Assembly (NCBI GenBank): GCA_009619095.1
Contig: WJOT01000131.1
Span: 1-43,821, forward strand
DNA: 43,821 nt
Direction of reading: 5' to 3'
DNA from: Clostridia bacterium
Lineage (GTDB): Bacteria; UBA6262; WVXT01
Shown here: one piece after another, positions 1-8,976 of the stretch
Position numbering within the stretch: position 1 is the stretch's first letter
How the letters are laid out: each line of letters begins with the position of its first letter
Notes under the pieces: model-generated
Told to the model about the DNA's origin: nothing
The model's database searches: none
The model's input: the letters and a program-made list of their open reading frames with translations, nothing else
Position numbers and translations under genes: made by a program

Positions 1-12
1 ACGGCGCAATAT

Positions 13-357
13 ATGAATATTTTAGTAATGGATGATGAAGAAGAAATATGCAAAATATTCATTAACTGGTTATCTGCTGAAGGACACAAGGTGAAATCTG
101 TATTGACTGGAAGGGAAGCCATTGAACTGGTTAAGAATGAATATTTTAATGTTGCCTTTTTAGATATTATAATGCCGGGAATTCCAGGTAATATTGTTCT
201 TGAAGAAATAAAAAAAATCTCGCCAGAGACAAAAGTAGTAATGATAACAGGGAAATTAATGAATGATTACTTATTGAATAAGCTAATACAAAAAGGCGCT
301 TATGGGTGTATACAAAAACCATTTGGGATAGAAGAAATAAAAGAAACATTAGTTTAA
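13..357 (+). CDS. Single-domain response regulator (CheY-like receiver)
   Basis: A 114-residue stand-alone receiver domain that should relay phosphorylation from a histidine kinase to partner proteins in the cytoplasm. The switch residues are intact: acidic pocket D7/D8, phospho-acceptor D51 (AFLDIIMPG), T79 and K102 (QKPFG). There is no output domain before the stop codon. It is followed after 43 nt by a sigma-54 activator gene, and a hybrid kinase lies 2.4 kb downstream, so it probably belongs to the same phosphorelay. The window begins 12 nt before the chosen ATG and the frame is open to the edge, so a longer N-terminus cannot be excluded, although the receiver fold is complete from this start. 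Confidence 0.85.
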   Translation: MNILVMDDEEEICKIFINWLSAEGHKVKSVLTGREAIELVKNEYFNVAFLDIIMPGIPGNIVLEEIKKISPETKVVMITGKLMNDYLLNKLIQKGAYGCIQKPFGIEEIKETLV

Positions 358-400
358 AAAATACATATTTTGCACTCAGAGGATAAGTGAGCAAGAGCCA

Positions 401-1756
401 ATGAGTAAGAAAATAAATCTTTTTGTTGTTGACGATGAAGCAGGCTTTAGAAAATTAATGGTTAAAGTGATACCCAGAACTAAATATCATTTGGAAGTCT
501 TTAGTAATGGAAGTGAAGTGCTTAAAGCAATAGAAAAAAAAGAATTTGATGTGGGGTTGGTTGACATTAAGATGCCTGATATGGATGGTGTTGAATTATT
601 GAAGAGACTCAGGACACAAAATATATTAACCGAATTCGTAGTCCTTACCGGTCAGGCAAGTGTAGCTACGGCAATTGAATCAATGAAATTAGGTTGTTAC
701 GACTATTTGACCAAGCCGACCAGGTTAGATGAATTAGAGGCTGTTATACAGAAAGCGTATGAGAAAAAAGTCATCAAGAAAGAAAATATTATTTTAAAAG
801 AAGAATTACAAATTAAAGATAAATACTATGAAATGATTGGAAAAAGTTCAAAGATGGAATCGGTTTTTTCCTTAATTGATAAAGTAGCTAAAACTTCTTC
901 CCCGGTTCTCATTATCGGTGAAAGTGGAACTGGCAAAGAATTAGTAGCAAAAGCCATTCATAAGAACAGTAATAGAAGGGATAAACCATTTATAGTTATT
1001 GATTGTGCTTCTCTTTCAGAAAACCTGTTAGAAAATGAATTGTTTGGACACGAAAAAGGAGCTTTTACTGATGCTTCATCTATGAAACGAGGATTGTTCG
1101 AAATAGCGGATAGAGGAACATTGTTCATTGACGAAATTGGTGAGATGAAATTGACTACACAGGCAAAACTACTACGAGCCATAGAGACTCATCAATTCCG
1201 TCGGTTAGGAGGGATCAAACAGATACGAGTAGATGTTAGAATCATAACGGCCACTAATCGAAATTTAGTTGAAGATGCGAGAAATGGGAATTTTCGGAAG
1301 GATTTATATTACCGGTTAAACGTTGTTACTATCAATCTGCCACCTTTAAGGGAACGAAAGGAAGATATCTCATTATTAGTAAAACATTTCATGGCTAATA
1401 GTCAGGTTACTACAACAAAGAAAAAGGTTGGCCAGGAATTTATGAAAATTCTAATGGAATATGACTGGCCGGGAAACGTGAGAGAATTAGCCAATGTTGT
1501 TGAACGCGCATTAATAATTTCTGTAAGTGAATATATCACCCCGGCTGATTTGCCGATAGATTTTTGCAGACTACCGGCAGGTTATTCCTACCCCTCAGAT
1601 AAAATGGGCTTGAGTAAATTGTTAAAAGACTTTGAAAGAGATGCCATCATCAAAGCTCTTAGGGAATGTAAAGGCAATAAGATAGAAACTGCCAGGTCTT
1701 TGAGGTTAAGTAGATCGAAGTTGTACAGAAAATTGAAAGAATACCGCATTATGTGA
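401..1756 (+). CDS. Sigma-54-dependent response regulator, NtrC family
   Basis: A 451-residue transcription activator that uses ATP to open sigma-54 promoters. Order of domains: receiver (about 5-120) with intact D11/D12, D55, T83 and K105; AAA+ domain (about 145-380) with Walker A GESGTGKE at 173-180, the sigma-54 contact loop GAFTDA at 220-225 (the usual motif is GAFTGA) and Walker B FIDEIGEM at 242-249; C-terminal Fis-type helix-turn-helix (about 415-450). A near-perfect -24/-12 promoter lies 268 nt after its stop codon and a second 7.5 kb further on, in front of the magnetosome genes; these are natural targets, by inference. It is paralogous to the regulator at 7576-8976. Confidence 0.92.
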   Translation: MSKKINLFVVDDEAGFRKLMVKVIPRTKYHLEVFSNGSEVLKAIEKKEFDVGLVDIKMPDMDGVELLKRLRTQNILTEFVVLTGQASVATAIESMKLGCYDYLTKPTRLDELEAVIQKAYEKKVIKKENIILKEELQIKDKYYEMIGKSSKMESVFSLIDKVAKTSSPVLIIGESGTGKELVAKAIHKNSNRRDKPFIVIDCASLSENLLENELFGHEKGAFTDASSMKRGLFEIADRGTLFIDEIGEMKLTTQAKLLRAIETHQFRRLGGIKQIRVDVRIITATNRNLVEDARNGNFRKDLYYRLNVVTINLPPLRERKEDISLLVKHFMANSQVTTTKKKVGQEFMKILMEYDWPGNVRELANVVERALIISVSEYITPADLPIDFCRLPAGYSYPSDKMGLSKLLKDFERDAIIKALRECKGNKIETARSLRLSRSKLYRKLKEYRIM

Positions 1757-2023
1757 CTATTAACACAAATTATTCGGCCATTTTACAACTTTTTTATCAT
1801 TATTAGAACAGTTGTAGCAAATTTGAGAAAATGATGAACTTTCGCAAGAAATAAGTAATATTCATAGAGGAAATAACAATTCTGTATCAGTAATGAGACA
1901 CTGCTGGGATGAAATAAATATCACTTAACCGCCACAATTCCATACCTGCCTTATAGAAGTTCTCCTTAAATACACATCTTTCGAAAAAATCTTAAAGTAG
2001 TTCTTTAAACTCTTCGCTTCTCC

Positions 2024-2039
2024 TGGCAGATAAATTGCT
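2024..2039 (+). promoter_or_regulatory. Sigma-54 (-24/-12) promoter
   Basis: TGGCAGATAAATTGCT matches the consensus TGGCAC-N5-TTGCW with the invariant GG and GC at exactly the required spacing. It is 126 nt upstream of the XRE-cupin start and follows an NtrC-type activator gene. Expected transcription start is near 2051. Confidence 0.75.
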
Positions 2040-2088
2040 ATGTATTAACTAAATAGGTAAATATTTATCTTATTGATAAATTCATCAA

Positions 2089-2109
2089 GAAGTTTAAACA
2101 GTAAACTTC
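2089..2109. promoter_or_regulatory. Inverted repeat, candidate operator
   Basis: A perfect 8-bp dyad, GAAGTTTA then AACAG then TAAACTTC, downstream of the sigma-54 promoter and 57 nt before an XRE-type DNA-binding protein gene. Position and symmetry fit a repressor site; no second copy was found to confirm this. Confidence 0.35.
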
Positions 2110-2165
2110 GACAAGGAGAGTTGCGTCTAAAAATGCATCTTAATTTTAACCAAGAGAGGTGAAAA

Positions 2166-2717
2166 ATGGAATTTGGTCAACGGATCAAAGAGATTAGAAT
2201 TAAGAAAAAATTCACGTTAGAGGAACTGGCTAAGCGAACAAAAGTGAGTGCTAGTTTTCTTTCTCAGATTGAAAGGGGGATAGTCTATCCTTCGGTAGAA
2301 AGCCTCAAGAGAATTGCTATTGCTTTGCATGTGAAGTTAGACTATCTTTTCAAAGAAGAAAAAGTCCCTCGTAAAACTATTGTAAAGAGAGACAAAAGAG
2401 AAAGATTTTTTTTAAAAGATTCTAATGCACTTGTAGAGATACTAACTTCCAGCGGAATTGAAGTTTTAATGGAGCCATTAGTATTTACATTAGAGCCAAA
2501 AGGTCATACCGGAAAGCAGTTGAGTATGCATGAAGGGGAGGAGTTTGGTTTAGTTCTTGAAGGAAAGATTAAAGTGCAAATTGGAAAGGAAGCTTACACA
2601 TTAGAACAAGGCGATAGTATCTCCTTTGACTCTATGCTTCCCCATAAGTTCAGGAATATTGGTAATGGGAAAGCAAAGGTCCTCTGGGTAGTTTTTTCTC
2701 CCCGAAGAATTATGTAA
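2166..2717 (+). CDS. XRE-family regulator with C-terminal cupin domain
   Basis: A 183-residue cytoplasmic regulator. Residues 6-60 form an XRE/Cro helix-turn-helix (IKEIRIKKKFTLEELAKRT, then SASFLSQIERG), and residues about 110-180 form a cupin beta-barrel (GHTGKQLSMHEGEEFGLVLE, then LEQGDSISFDSMLPHKF) with His/Glu residues that could bind a metal or small ligand. This two-domain type (PuuR/SutR-like) is common for ligand-responsive repressors. The start follows AAGAGAGGTG closely. It is 51 nt upstream of the hybrid kinase and downstream of a sigma-54 promoter and a palindrome it may bind itself. The ligand cannot be told from sequence. Confidence 0.88.
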   Translation: MEFGQRIKEIRIKKKFTLEELAKRTKVSASFLSQIERGIVYPSVESLKRIAIALHVKLDYLFKEEKVPRKTIVKRDKRERFFLKDSNALVEILTSSGIEVLMEPLVFTLEPKGHTGKQLSMHEGEEFGLVLEGKIKVQIGKEAYTLEQGDSISFDSMLPHKFRNIGNGKAKVLWVVFSPRRIM

Positions 2718-2768
2718 CTTACCTCGTATATCAGGCGAAATTACCGCATATTTTGGGAGGCATACAAG

Positions 2769-5700
2769 ATGAATGGTGAAGATAAGACAAAAGAACAACT
2801 CATCGAAGAATCAGGGAAAATGAGTCAGCAGATTACTGAATTAGAAACATTAGAAACCGAGAGCAAGAAAACGGAGGAGGAGTTGCGGGAGGCACGGAGC
2901 TACTTAGAGAATCTGATCAACTATGCGAACGCTCCTATCATCGTATGGGACAAGGAGTTCAGGATTACCCGGTTCAACCATGCCTTCGAGCACTTTACGG
3001 GTTATACAACCGACGAGGTTACTGGCCAAGAACTGCGCATGTTCTTCCCTGAAGCAAGCCGAGACGAATCACTAAGCAAGATCGAACGCACATTGAGTGG
3101 TGAATACTGGAAATCGGTGGAAATTCCAATTCTTTGCAAAGACGGAAATATCAAGTTGGCACTTTGGAACTCGGCAAATATCTATGATAGAGACGGCACG
3201 ACCCTTTTAAGCACTATAGCCCAGGGCGTGGACATCAGCGAGCGCAAGCAGATGGAAAGTGATCTGTGGAAGCGCACGCACGATCTTAACGAGCGGGTCA
3301 AGGAACTGAATTGTCTCTTTGGCATTTCTCAGCTCGTGGAGAAGGCGGGCATTTCGTTAGTGGAGATATTTCAGGGGATAGTTGGTCTCATTCCCCCCAC
3401 TTGGCAGTATCCAGAAATCACTTGCGCACGAATTATCCTGGAGGCTCAAGAATTTAAAACGGGAGACTTTAGAGAAACCATCTGGAAACAAGCCAGTGAC
3501 ATCATTGTCCACGGCAAGCTGATTGGCAGTATAGAAGTCTGTCTCTTGGAAGAAAAGCCAGAAAGCGACGAGGGACCTTTCCTAAAGGAAGAGAGAAATT
3601 TGCTCAACGCTATTTCCGGGCGATTGGGAAGGATAATCGAGCACAGGCGGGGAGAGGAGACACTGAAGGAGTATCAAAAGGCCGTGGAGAGTTCACAGGA
3701 GATGATTGCTATACTGGATCGCCAGTACGTCTATTGCCTCACCAATGAGGCATTTCTGAGATATCGTGGCTTGAATCGGGATCAGGTCGTTGGTCATACT
3801 GTCACAGAGTTGGTGGGCGAAGACGCGTTCGAAACGAAAGTCAAGCCAAACTTCGATCGCTGCTTGGGAGACGAGAACATGCGGTTCGAGATGGTATATG
3901 AGGATCCGCAGGCAGGTAACCGTGATCTGCAGGTGTCCTATTACCCTCTCAGGGACGATGAGGAAAAGGTCACGGGAGTGGTTGCTATTCTCAGGGACAT
4001 TACTCTGGAGAAAAAAATCGAACGGAAGCGTGAGTACCTCATTAAGTTGTTTCAATTGCTCAACAAAGCAGTCTCTCTCAAGGAGACGATGCAGGGAGCT
4101 ATCCATTTCCTCAAGGACTGTTCAGGTTGTGATAGTATTGGCATCCGCCTGCGCGAAGGGGATGATTTTCCCTACTTCCAGACAGAAGGCTTTCCTGAGG
4201 AGTTCGTGAGAATGGGAAACAGCCTCTGCATTCGTGACGGCGATGGTCAAATCGTGCGCGACGACACAGGCAATCCTGTTTGGGAATGTATGTGTGGAAA
4301 CGTCATCTCAGGCCGTTTCGACCCTGCTAAGCCCTTCTTTACTGAGAACGGCAGCTTCTGGACGAATAGCATTAGTAAATTCCTGGCCTCGACTACAGAG
4401 GCCGACCGTCAGTTGTGGATACGGAATAAGTGCAATGTTAAGGGTTACGAATCTGTGGCTTTTGTTCCATTGAGAACCGAAATAGAGGCATTCGGTTTGC
4501 TCCAACTGAACTATAGGCGCAAAGGGCAGTTCGTACCGTTTGATATTACTTTCCTGGAAATGGTAGGGAAATACCTGGCTACATGGCTGGCGCGCAAGCA
4601 GGCAGAGAAGGCTTTGCGGGATAGTGAGAGAAATTACCGTTTACTTGCCGAGAACGTGCAGGATATTATCTGGACCACAGATATGAACTTTAAGTTCACT
4701 TATATTAGCCCCTCTGTGACGCGTGTACGAGGCTATAGCGTTGAGGAAGCGATGGCCCAGACACTGGAAGAAAGATTGACTCCTGCCTCCCTTGAGTTTA
4801 TCAGGAAGGCTCTTGCAGAAGAACTGGCTATAGAAGAAATGGAGCAGAAAGACCTGTTCAGGTCACGGACGCTGCAACTGGAATTAATCCGCAAGGACGG
4901 CTCCACTGTATGCACAGAGAGCACGATGTCTTTTCTGTGCGACCAGGATGGCCGGGCTGTAGGGATACTGGGAGTTACCCGCGACATTACCGAACGCAAG
5001 AAGATGGAACAAGAGATTCTAAAATTCAGCAAACTCGAATCAGTAGGTATTCTTGCCGGTGGCATTGCCCATGATTTTAACAATTTTTTAATGGCGATTT
5101 TGGGCAATATTTCTGTGGCAAAGATGTATACAGAACCGGGAGATAAAATTAGCGAAAGATTGACAGAGGCGGAAAAAGCGTCCCTGCGGGCAAGGGATTT
5201 GACCAAGCAATTGCTCATCTTTTCCCTGGGCGGAGAGCCAATTAAGAAGATACTCTCTATTGCGGAAGTAATAAAAGATTCAACCCTGTTTGCCTTGAGA
5301 GGTTCCAAGGTCCGTTGTGAGTTTTCCCTACCAGCCGATCTCTGGCCGGTTGAGGTTGATGAGGGGCAGATAAGTCAAGTTATCAACAATTTGATTATCA
5401 ATGCCGACCAGGCTATGCCGGAAGGGGGAATAATTGAAGTGTGTGCGGAAAATATTACTATAGATGCGAGTTATGGTTTTCCCGTGAAGGAGGGAGAATA
5501 TATAAAGATATCCATCAAAGACCAAGGAGTTGGTATACCTGAAGAATACCTCACTAAGATATTTGACCCCTATTTCACAACCAAACAGAAAGGAAGCGGT
5601 CTTGGACTTGCCACCACCTATTCCATAATTAAAAATCACCAGGGATACATTACCTTAGAATCCAAAACAAGAGCAGGAACAACCTTCTATGTCTATCTTC

Positions 5701-6146
5701 CTGCTCTCCCCAAGGAATTCCTAACAAAAAAGGGGGAGGAAGAAAAAATCTTTGCCGGCAGTGGCAAGATTCTGGTAGTGGATGACGAGAAGATGGTCAG
5801 AGATGTTACCGGCAATATGCTCAAGCTTATCGGGTATGAGCCAGAGTCCGCCGGAGACGGTGCGGAAGCCGTTGAGGTGTACAAAAAAGCCAAAGAGTCC
5901 CAGCAGTCTTTTGATGCAATTATTTTGGATTTAACCATTCCCGGTACCATGGGAGGCAGGGAAATCATCAAGAAACTAATTGAGATAGACCCTGAGGTTA
6001 AAGCAATTGTATGCAGCGGTTATTCCAACGACCCGGTAATGGCCAACTTCAGGGAATATGGGTTTAGCGGTTTTCTTGTTAAGCCATATAGAATCAAGGA
6101 ACTGAACGAAATATTGCAAAGAATAATAACAGACAAGAATGAATGA
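2769..6146 (+). CDS. Hybrid sensor histidine kinase (PAS/GAF multi-domain, HisKA-HATPase-REC)
   Basis: A soluble 1125-residue kinase. Domains in order: short coiled coil (1-40), PAS (about 40-160), GAF-like (about 165-300), PAS (about 305-425), GAF (about 430-615), PAS (about 620-745), HisKA with phospho-acceptor H768 (GGIAHDFNN), HATPase with an N box (NNLIINADQAMPEGG) and G boxes (DQGVGIP, GSGLGLAT), then a C-terminal receiver with D1054 (IILDLTIPG). No transmembrane segment is evident, so it senses a cytoplasmic signal, perhaps redox or a small molecule through PAS/GAF. It is the only histidine kinase in the island and the obvious partner of the response regulators around it. The sensory two thirds look more GC-rich than the kinase core and neighbours, which may reflect domain swapping. 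Confidence 0.92.
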   Translation: MNGEDKTKEQLIEESGKMSQQITELETLETESKKTEEELREARSYLENLINYANAPIIVWDKEFRITRFNHAFEHFTGYTTDEVTGQELRMFFPEASRDESLSKIERTLSGEYWKSVEIPILCKDGNIKLALWNSANIYDRDGTTLLSTIAQGVDISERKQMESDLWKRTHDLNERVKELNCLFGISQLVEKAGISLVEIFQGIVGLIPPTWQYPEITCARIILEAQEFKTGDFRETIWKQASDIIVHGKLIGSIEVCLLEEKPESDEGPFLKEERNLLNAISGRLGRIIEHRRGEETLKEYQKAVESSQEMIAILDRQYVYCLTNEAFLRYRGLNRDQVVGHTVTELVGEDAFETKVKPNFDRCLGDENMRFEMVYEDPQAGNRDLQVSYYPLRDDEEKVTGVVAILRDITLEKKIERKREYLIKLFQLLNKAVSLKETMQGAIHFLKDCSGCDSIGIRLREGDDFPYFQTEGFPEEFVRMGNSLCIRDGDGQIVRDDTGNPVWECMCGNVISGRFDPAKPFFTENGSFWTNSISKFLASTTEADRQLWIRNKCNVKGYESVAFVPLRTEIEAFGLLQLNYRRKGQFVPFDITFLEMVGKYLATWLARKQAEKALRDSERNYRLLAENVQDIIWTTDMNFKFTYISPSVTRVRGYSVEEAMAQTLEERLTPASLEFIRKALAEELAIEEMEQKDLFRSRTLQLELIRKDGSTVCTESTMSFLCDQDGRAVGILGVTRDITERKKMEQEILKFSKLESVGILAGGIAHDFNNFLMAILGNISVAKMYTEPGDKISERLTEAEKASLRARDLTKQLLIFSLGGEPIKKILSIAEVIKDSTLFALRGSKVRCEFSLPADLWPVEVDEGQISQVINNLIINADQAMPEGGIIEVCAENITIDASYGFPVKEGEYIKISIKDQGVGIPEEYLTKIFDPYFTTKQKGSGLGLATTYSIIKNHQGYITLESKTRAGTTFYVYLPALPKEFLTKKGEEEKIFAGSGKILVVDDEKMVRDVTGNMLKLIGYEPESAGDGAEAVEVYKKAKESQQSFDAIILDLTIPGTMGGREIIKKLIEIDPEVKAIVCSGYSNDPVMANFREYGFSGFLVKPYRIKELNEILQRIITDKNE

Positions 6147-6199
6147 CCCGCTTGTATAATGCCAGGAACTCCCTCTTATTTTTGGTAGTCGCAAATTCT

Positions 6200-6320
6200 G
6201 GACTCCCCCGATGAAATCGGGGGGCTCTCTCCCTCTCGGGAGGACTCCAGAGGCTCGGACTCCTTCGGAGCTTCAGCTTGCGTAAACGTGTCTATATAAC
6301 GCTCCGATAAATCGGAGCTA
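6200..6320. repeat. Palindromic intergenic repeats
   Basis: Three back-to-back hairpins fill the gap between the kinase and HD-GYP genes: CCCCCGAT-GAA-ATCGGGGG (6205-6223), an imperfect CTCC/GGAG element near 6250-6275, and GCTCCGAT-AA-ATCGGAGC (6301-6318). The core CCGAT...ATCGG recurs at 12507-12526, 24474-24491 and 40968-40985, so this is a dispersed family. The last hairpin ends about 14 nt before the next ATG. Confidence 0.7.
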
Positions 6321-6331
6321 CTCCTAACATT

Positions 6332-7561
6332 ATGAAAAAAATAGATGTGCTTTTACTCAATTTCGGTATAGAAAATACCATACAACCATGGGTTGATAGA
6401 GACATACTCTATGCTATTTATACAGGAGAGAAGATTGAGGAAGTAGAACAAGTTTATAAAAATCGTAAATTTGACCTGATTTTCCTTAAAATATCAGAGG
6501 GCGTAACTGAAGGTTTTCGTGTATTGGATTACTTTAAAGATATTTCCCCGTATTCTAAAATAATAGTAATTTCAGAAAAACCAAATTTTCGGGATGCATT
6601 CCAGTATTCAAAATATGGGGCTGATGATTTCCGGGCGATGTTTAGAAATTCCCTTGAATTTATAAGTTTTATAAGGTGTTCCGGTCAACAAGCTATTATA
6701 GATAATATAAAAGTTAAATTTACAAATGTATTTCGAAAGGATGCTTTATTATTGTTACTTATGGCGATAACCGAAACAGCTTTAGCATGTCTGGTGAAGA
6801 CAAAAGGTCAATATGAAACCATAGACCATATGGAAGGAGTTTCACAATATGTTCGTTTAATTTGTGAAAAATTATGGAAGAAGAAAGATTATGGTGAAAT
6901 TTTTAACCAAAAATATATTGAGTATATGTATCTTGGAAGTAAGCTACACGATATTGGCAAGATAAATATACCCGAAAGGATAACTATGAAACCATACTCT
7001 CTTACAAAAAAAGAATTCGAAATATTAAAAACTCATACTCATTATGGATATGAAATGTTATCCGCAATTGAGCAAGGTGTGGAGCATGATTTGCACGAAT
7101 TTTTTAAGATAACAAGAGAAATAGCGCTTTATCACCATGAAAATTACGACGGAACAGGCTATCCATATGGTTTAAAAGGTAAAGATATTCCTCTTTCTGC
7201 AAGAATTTGTGCCTTAGCAGATGCATATGATGCTCTTATGTCGTATAGGCGTTATAGAGGGGCGTTTTCTCATAAAAAGATACGCGATATTATATTACAT
7301 AAACAAAATCATAAATACGACCCGGATATTCTGAAGATATTCAGACAGTATAATAAAGAGTTTAAAGAAATATCCTCTATTTTTAGAAAAAATGCAGAAA
7401 CATATTCTCATAAAAGAATAAGAATACAATGTGCCTGGTGCAAGTCACTATTTATTTTTGACAAATGGTTACCTTACAACGAAATCCTTTATGGTTCTCA
7501 TGTTATGTGTCCAAAATGTCATAAGAAACTTCAGAAAAAAATCAGTAACGTAAGTTACTGA
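6332..7561 (+). CDS. HD-GYP c-di-GMP phosphodiesterase with degenerate receiver and zinc ribbon
   Basis: A 409-residue cytoplasmic protein. The N-terminal 120 residues have a receiver fold but the phospho-acceptor position reads LIFLKISEG, with Lys where Asp is needed. Residues about 160-350 form an HD-GYP domain with the metal-binding H206-D207 (KLHDIGK), a HHENYDGTGYP block and the signature G276-Y277-P278, so c-di-GMP hydrolysis is likely. The C-terminus has CAWC (367-370) and CPKC (393-396), a zinc-ribbon-like pair; the following His makes a chance CXXCH, but the protein has no export signal. It ends 14 nt before an NtrC-like gene. It may link c-di-GMP to expression or motility. Confidence 0.88.
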   Translation: MKKIDVLLLNFGIENTIQPWVDRDILYAIYTGEKIEEVEQVYKNRKFDLIFLKISEGVTEGFRVLDYFKDISPYSKIIVISEKPNFRDAFQYSKYGADDFRAMFRNSLEFISFIRCSGQQAIIDNIKVKFTNVFRKDALLLLLMAITETALACLVKTKGQYETIDHMEGVSQYVRLICEKLWKKKDYGEIFNQKYIEYMYLGSKLHDIGKINIPERITMKPYSLTKKEFEILKTHTHYGYEMLSAIEQGVEHDLHEFFKITREIALYHHENYDGTGYPYGLKGKDIPLSARICALADAYDALMSYRRYRGAFSHKKIRDIILHKQNHKYDPDILKIFRQYNKEFKEISSIFRKNAETYSHKRIRIQCAWCKSLFIFDKWLPYNEILYGSHVMCPKCHKKLQKKISNVSY

Positions 7562-7575
7562 ATTAGGAATTTTCT

Positions 7576-8976
7576 ATGGTTGAGAGGAAAAATATTCTAA
7601 TAATTGGTGGTGAAGAATTTATAGGGAAAAATCTAAAAAAAGAACTACTCCAAATGGGATACAATGTGGAGGAAGTTTTTGATGGAGATACTGGTCTGGA
7701 GGAGTTAGAAAATGGAAAGTTTCAAGTTGTCCTGTTAAGCTCGGAATTGCCGGACATAGAGGGAAACAGGATTCTGAGAAGTATCAAGGAGACACATCCC
7801 CTTAGCGAGGTTATTGTGCTTGGCGAACATAGCACGATGCGCTCAGCTTTTGATTCGATGCGTTTGGGCGCTTACGATTATCTGAGCAGACCTTTCGATT
7901 TAAATCAAGTAATCTCCACTGTTGAACGAGCCATTGAGCATTGTAAGAAGCATAAGAGTAGGCGCGACGGAAATGGAAAATTGTCACGCCGAAATCTCCC
8001 TTCTGACATGGTGGGAGAGAGTTCGGCAATGAAGTCGATTTTGGATTTGGTCCAGAAAGTAGCTCCCACTGATTCTGCTGTCCTTGTTCAAGGAGAAACA
8101 GGCACCGGTAAGGGATTAATAGCTAATGCCATCTATAAGAATAGTTCGCGTTGGGATGAATCCTTCATTGTAATCAATTGTAGTGCTATCCCTGATACTC
8201 TTTTGGAAAGTGAACTTTTTGGATATGAAAAGGGCGCTTTCACTGACGCTACTCGTTTGAAACGCGGTCTTTTAGAGACAGCTAATGGGGGAACTCTATT
8301 TTTGGATGAAGTCAGTGAAATAAGCCCAAGTTTACAATCTAAATTATTGCGAGTGGTGGAGACCGGAGACTTTCGCCGTTTAGGAAGTAACCAGGAAATC
8401 CAGATTGACTTAAGAATCATTTGTGCTACTAACAGGGATTTATATAAAGAGGTTGCTTCTCGTCGGTTTAGGGAAGACCTTTATTATCGCTTAAGTGTAG
8501 TGACTATAAATGTTCCGCCTTTGAGAGAAAGACCGGATGATATACCTTTATTAGTTAATTTCTTTTTAAATAATTTAAAGGTTTCTGGTAAAGGAAAAAA
8601 AGTAATTTCTCCAGAGGCACTGGAAATGTTGAAGGAATATGATTGGCCGGGAAATATTCGTGAACTACGCAATGTGATTGAGAGGGTAATAATTTTAACC
8701 GAGCGAAATAGTATTGAAGTTGCAGATTTACCGCCTATCATTCAGAAACATAAGACTGTGAAACAATTATTTTTAATGCCTTCTGAGGAGAGATATTTTA
8801 CGCTTGAGGAACTGGAAAAGATGTATATAGAAAAAGTATTAGAACATTGCCGTGGACATCGCAGTCGAGCAGCAGAGATTTTAGGTGTCACTCGCCATAC
8901 CTTATATAATAAGCTTAAACATTTTGGAATTGATGAGAAAAAAATCGCCTCTTTTAAATCCTCCCGGAAAAAATAA
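7576..8976 (+). CDS. NtrC-family sigma-54 activator with pseudo-receiver
   Basis: A 466-residue activator paralogous to the one at 401-1756. The AAA+ domain (about 145-385) has Walker A GETGTGKG, the loop GAFTDA and Walker B LFLDEVSEI, and the C-terminus carries a Fis-type helix-turn-helix (RSRAAEILGVTRHTLYNKLK). The receiver has lost every switch residue: G11/G12 replace the acidic pair, S55 replaces the phospho-acceptor Asp, G83 replaces Thr and R105 replaces Lys. It should therefore act without phosphorylation, perhaps by ligand, partner or amount. It sits immediately upstream of the sigma-54 promoter at 9218-9233 that precedes the magnetosome genes and is the best candidate for their direct activator. 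Confidence 0.9.
   Translation: MVERKNILIIGGEEFIGKNLKKELLQMGYNVEEVFDGDTGLEELENGKFQVVLLSSELPDIEGNRILRSIKETHPLSEVIVLGEHSTMRSAFDSMRLGAYDYLSRPFDLNQVISTVERAIEHCKKHKSRRDGNGKLSRRNLPSDMVGESSAMKSILDLVQKVAPTDSAVLVQGETGTGKGLIANAIYKNSSRWDESFIVINCSAIPDTLLESELFGYEKGAFTDATRLKRGLLETANGGTLFLDEVSEISPSLQSKLLRVVETGDFRRLGSNQEIQIDLRIICATNRDLYKEVASRRFREDLYYRLSVVTINVPPLRERPDDIPLLVNFFLNNLKVSGKGKKVISPEALEMLKEYDWPGNIRELRNVIERVIILTERNSIEVADLPPIIQKHKTVKQLFLMPSEERYFTLEELEKMYIEKVLEHCRGHRSRAAEILGVTRHTLYNKLKHFGIDEKKIASFKSSRKK

Larger units (their letters stand above)
1757..2165. promoter_or_regulatory. 409-nt intergenic control region before the XRE-cupin gene
   Basis: AT-rich region without a credible gene. It holds a sigma-54 type promoter (2024-2039, listed separately), a possible upstream activator dyad TACAAC (1784-1789) / GTTGTA (1811-1816) about 210 nt upstream of it, the 13-mer TTATTGATAAATT at 2070-2082 that recurs at 9201-9213, and a perfect inverted repeat GAAGTTTA-N5-TAAACTTC at 2089-2109. 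The inverted repeat lies between the promoter and the XRE gene and could be its autoregulatory operator. The dyads are visible in the sequence; their roles are inferred. Confidence 0.5.

Noticed and set aside
3693-4473. Several long frames on both strands inside the hybrid kinase gene
   Set aside because: They are shadows caused by the GC-richer codon use of the sensory domains; the kinase frame has clear PAS/GAF motifs throughout.
7508-7522. CPKCH at the C-terminus of the HD-GYP protein as a heme-binding CXXCH
   Set aside because: The protein has no export signal, and with CAWC 23 residues before it the pair forms a zinc ribbon. Cytoplasmic proteins are not substrates for cytochrome c maturation.
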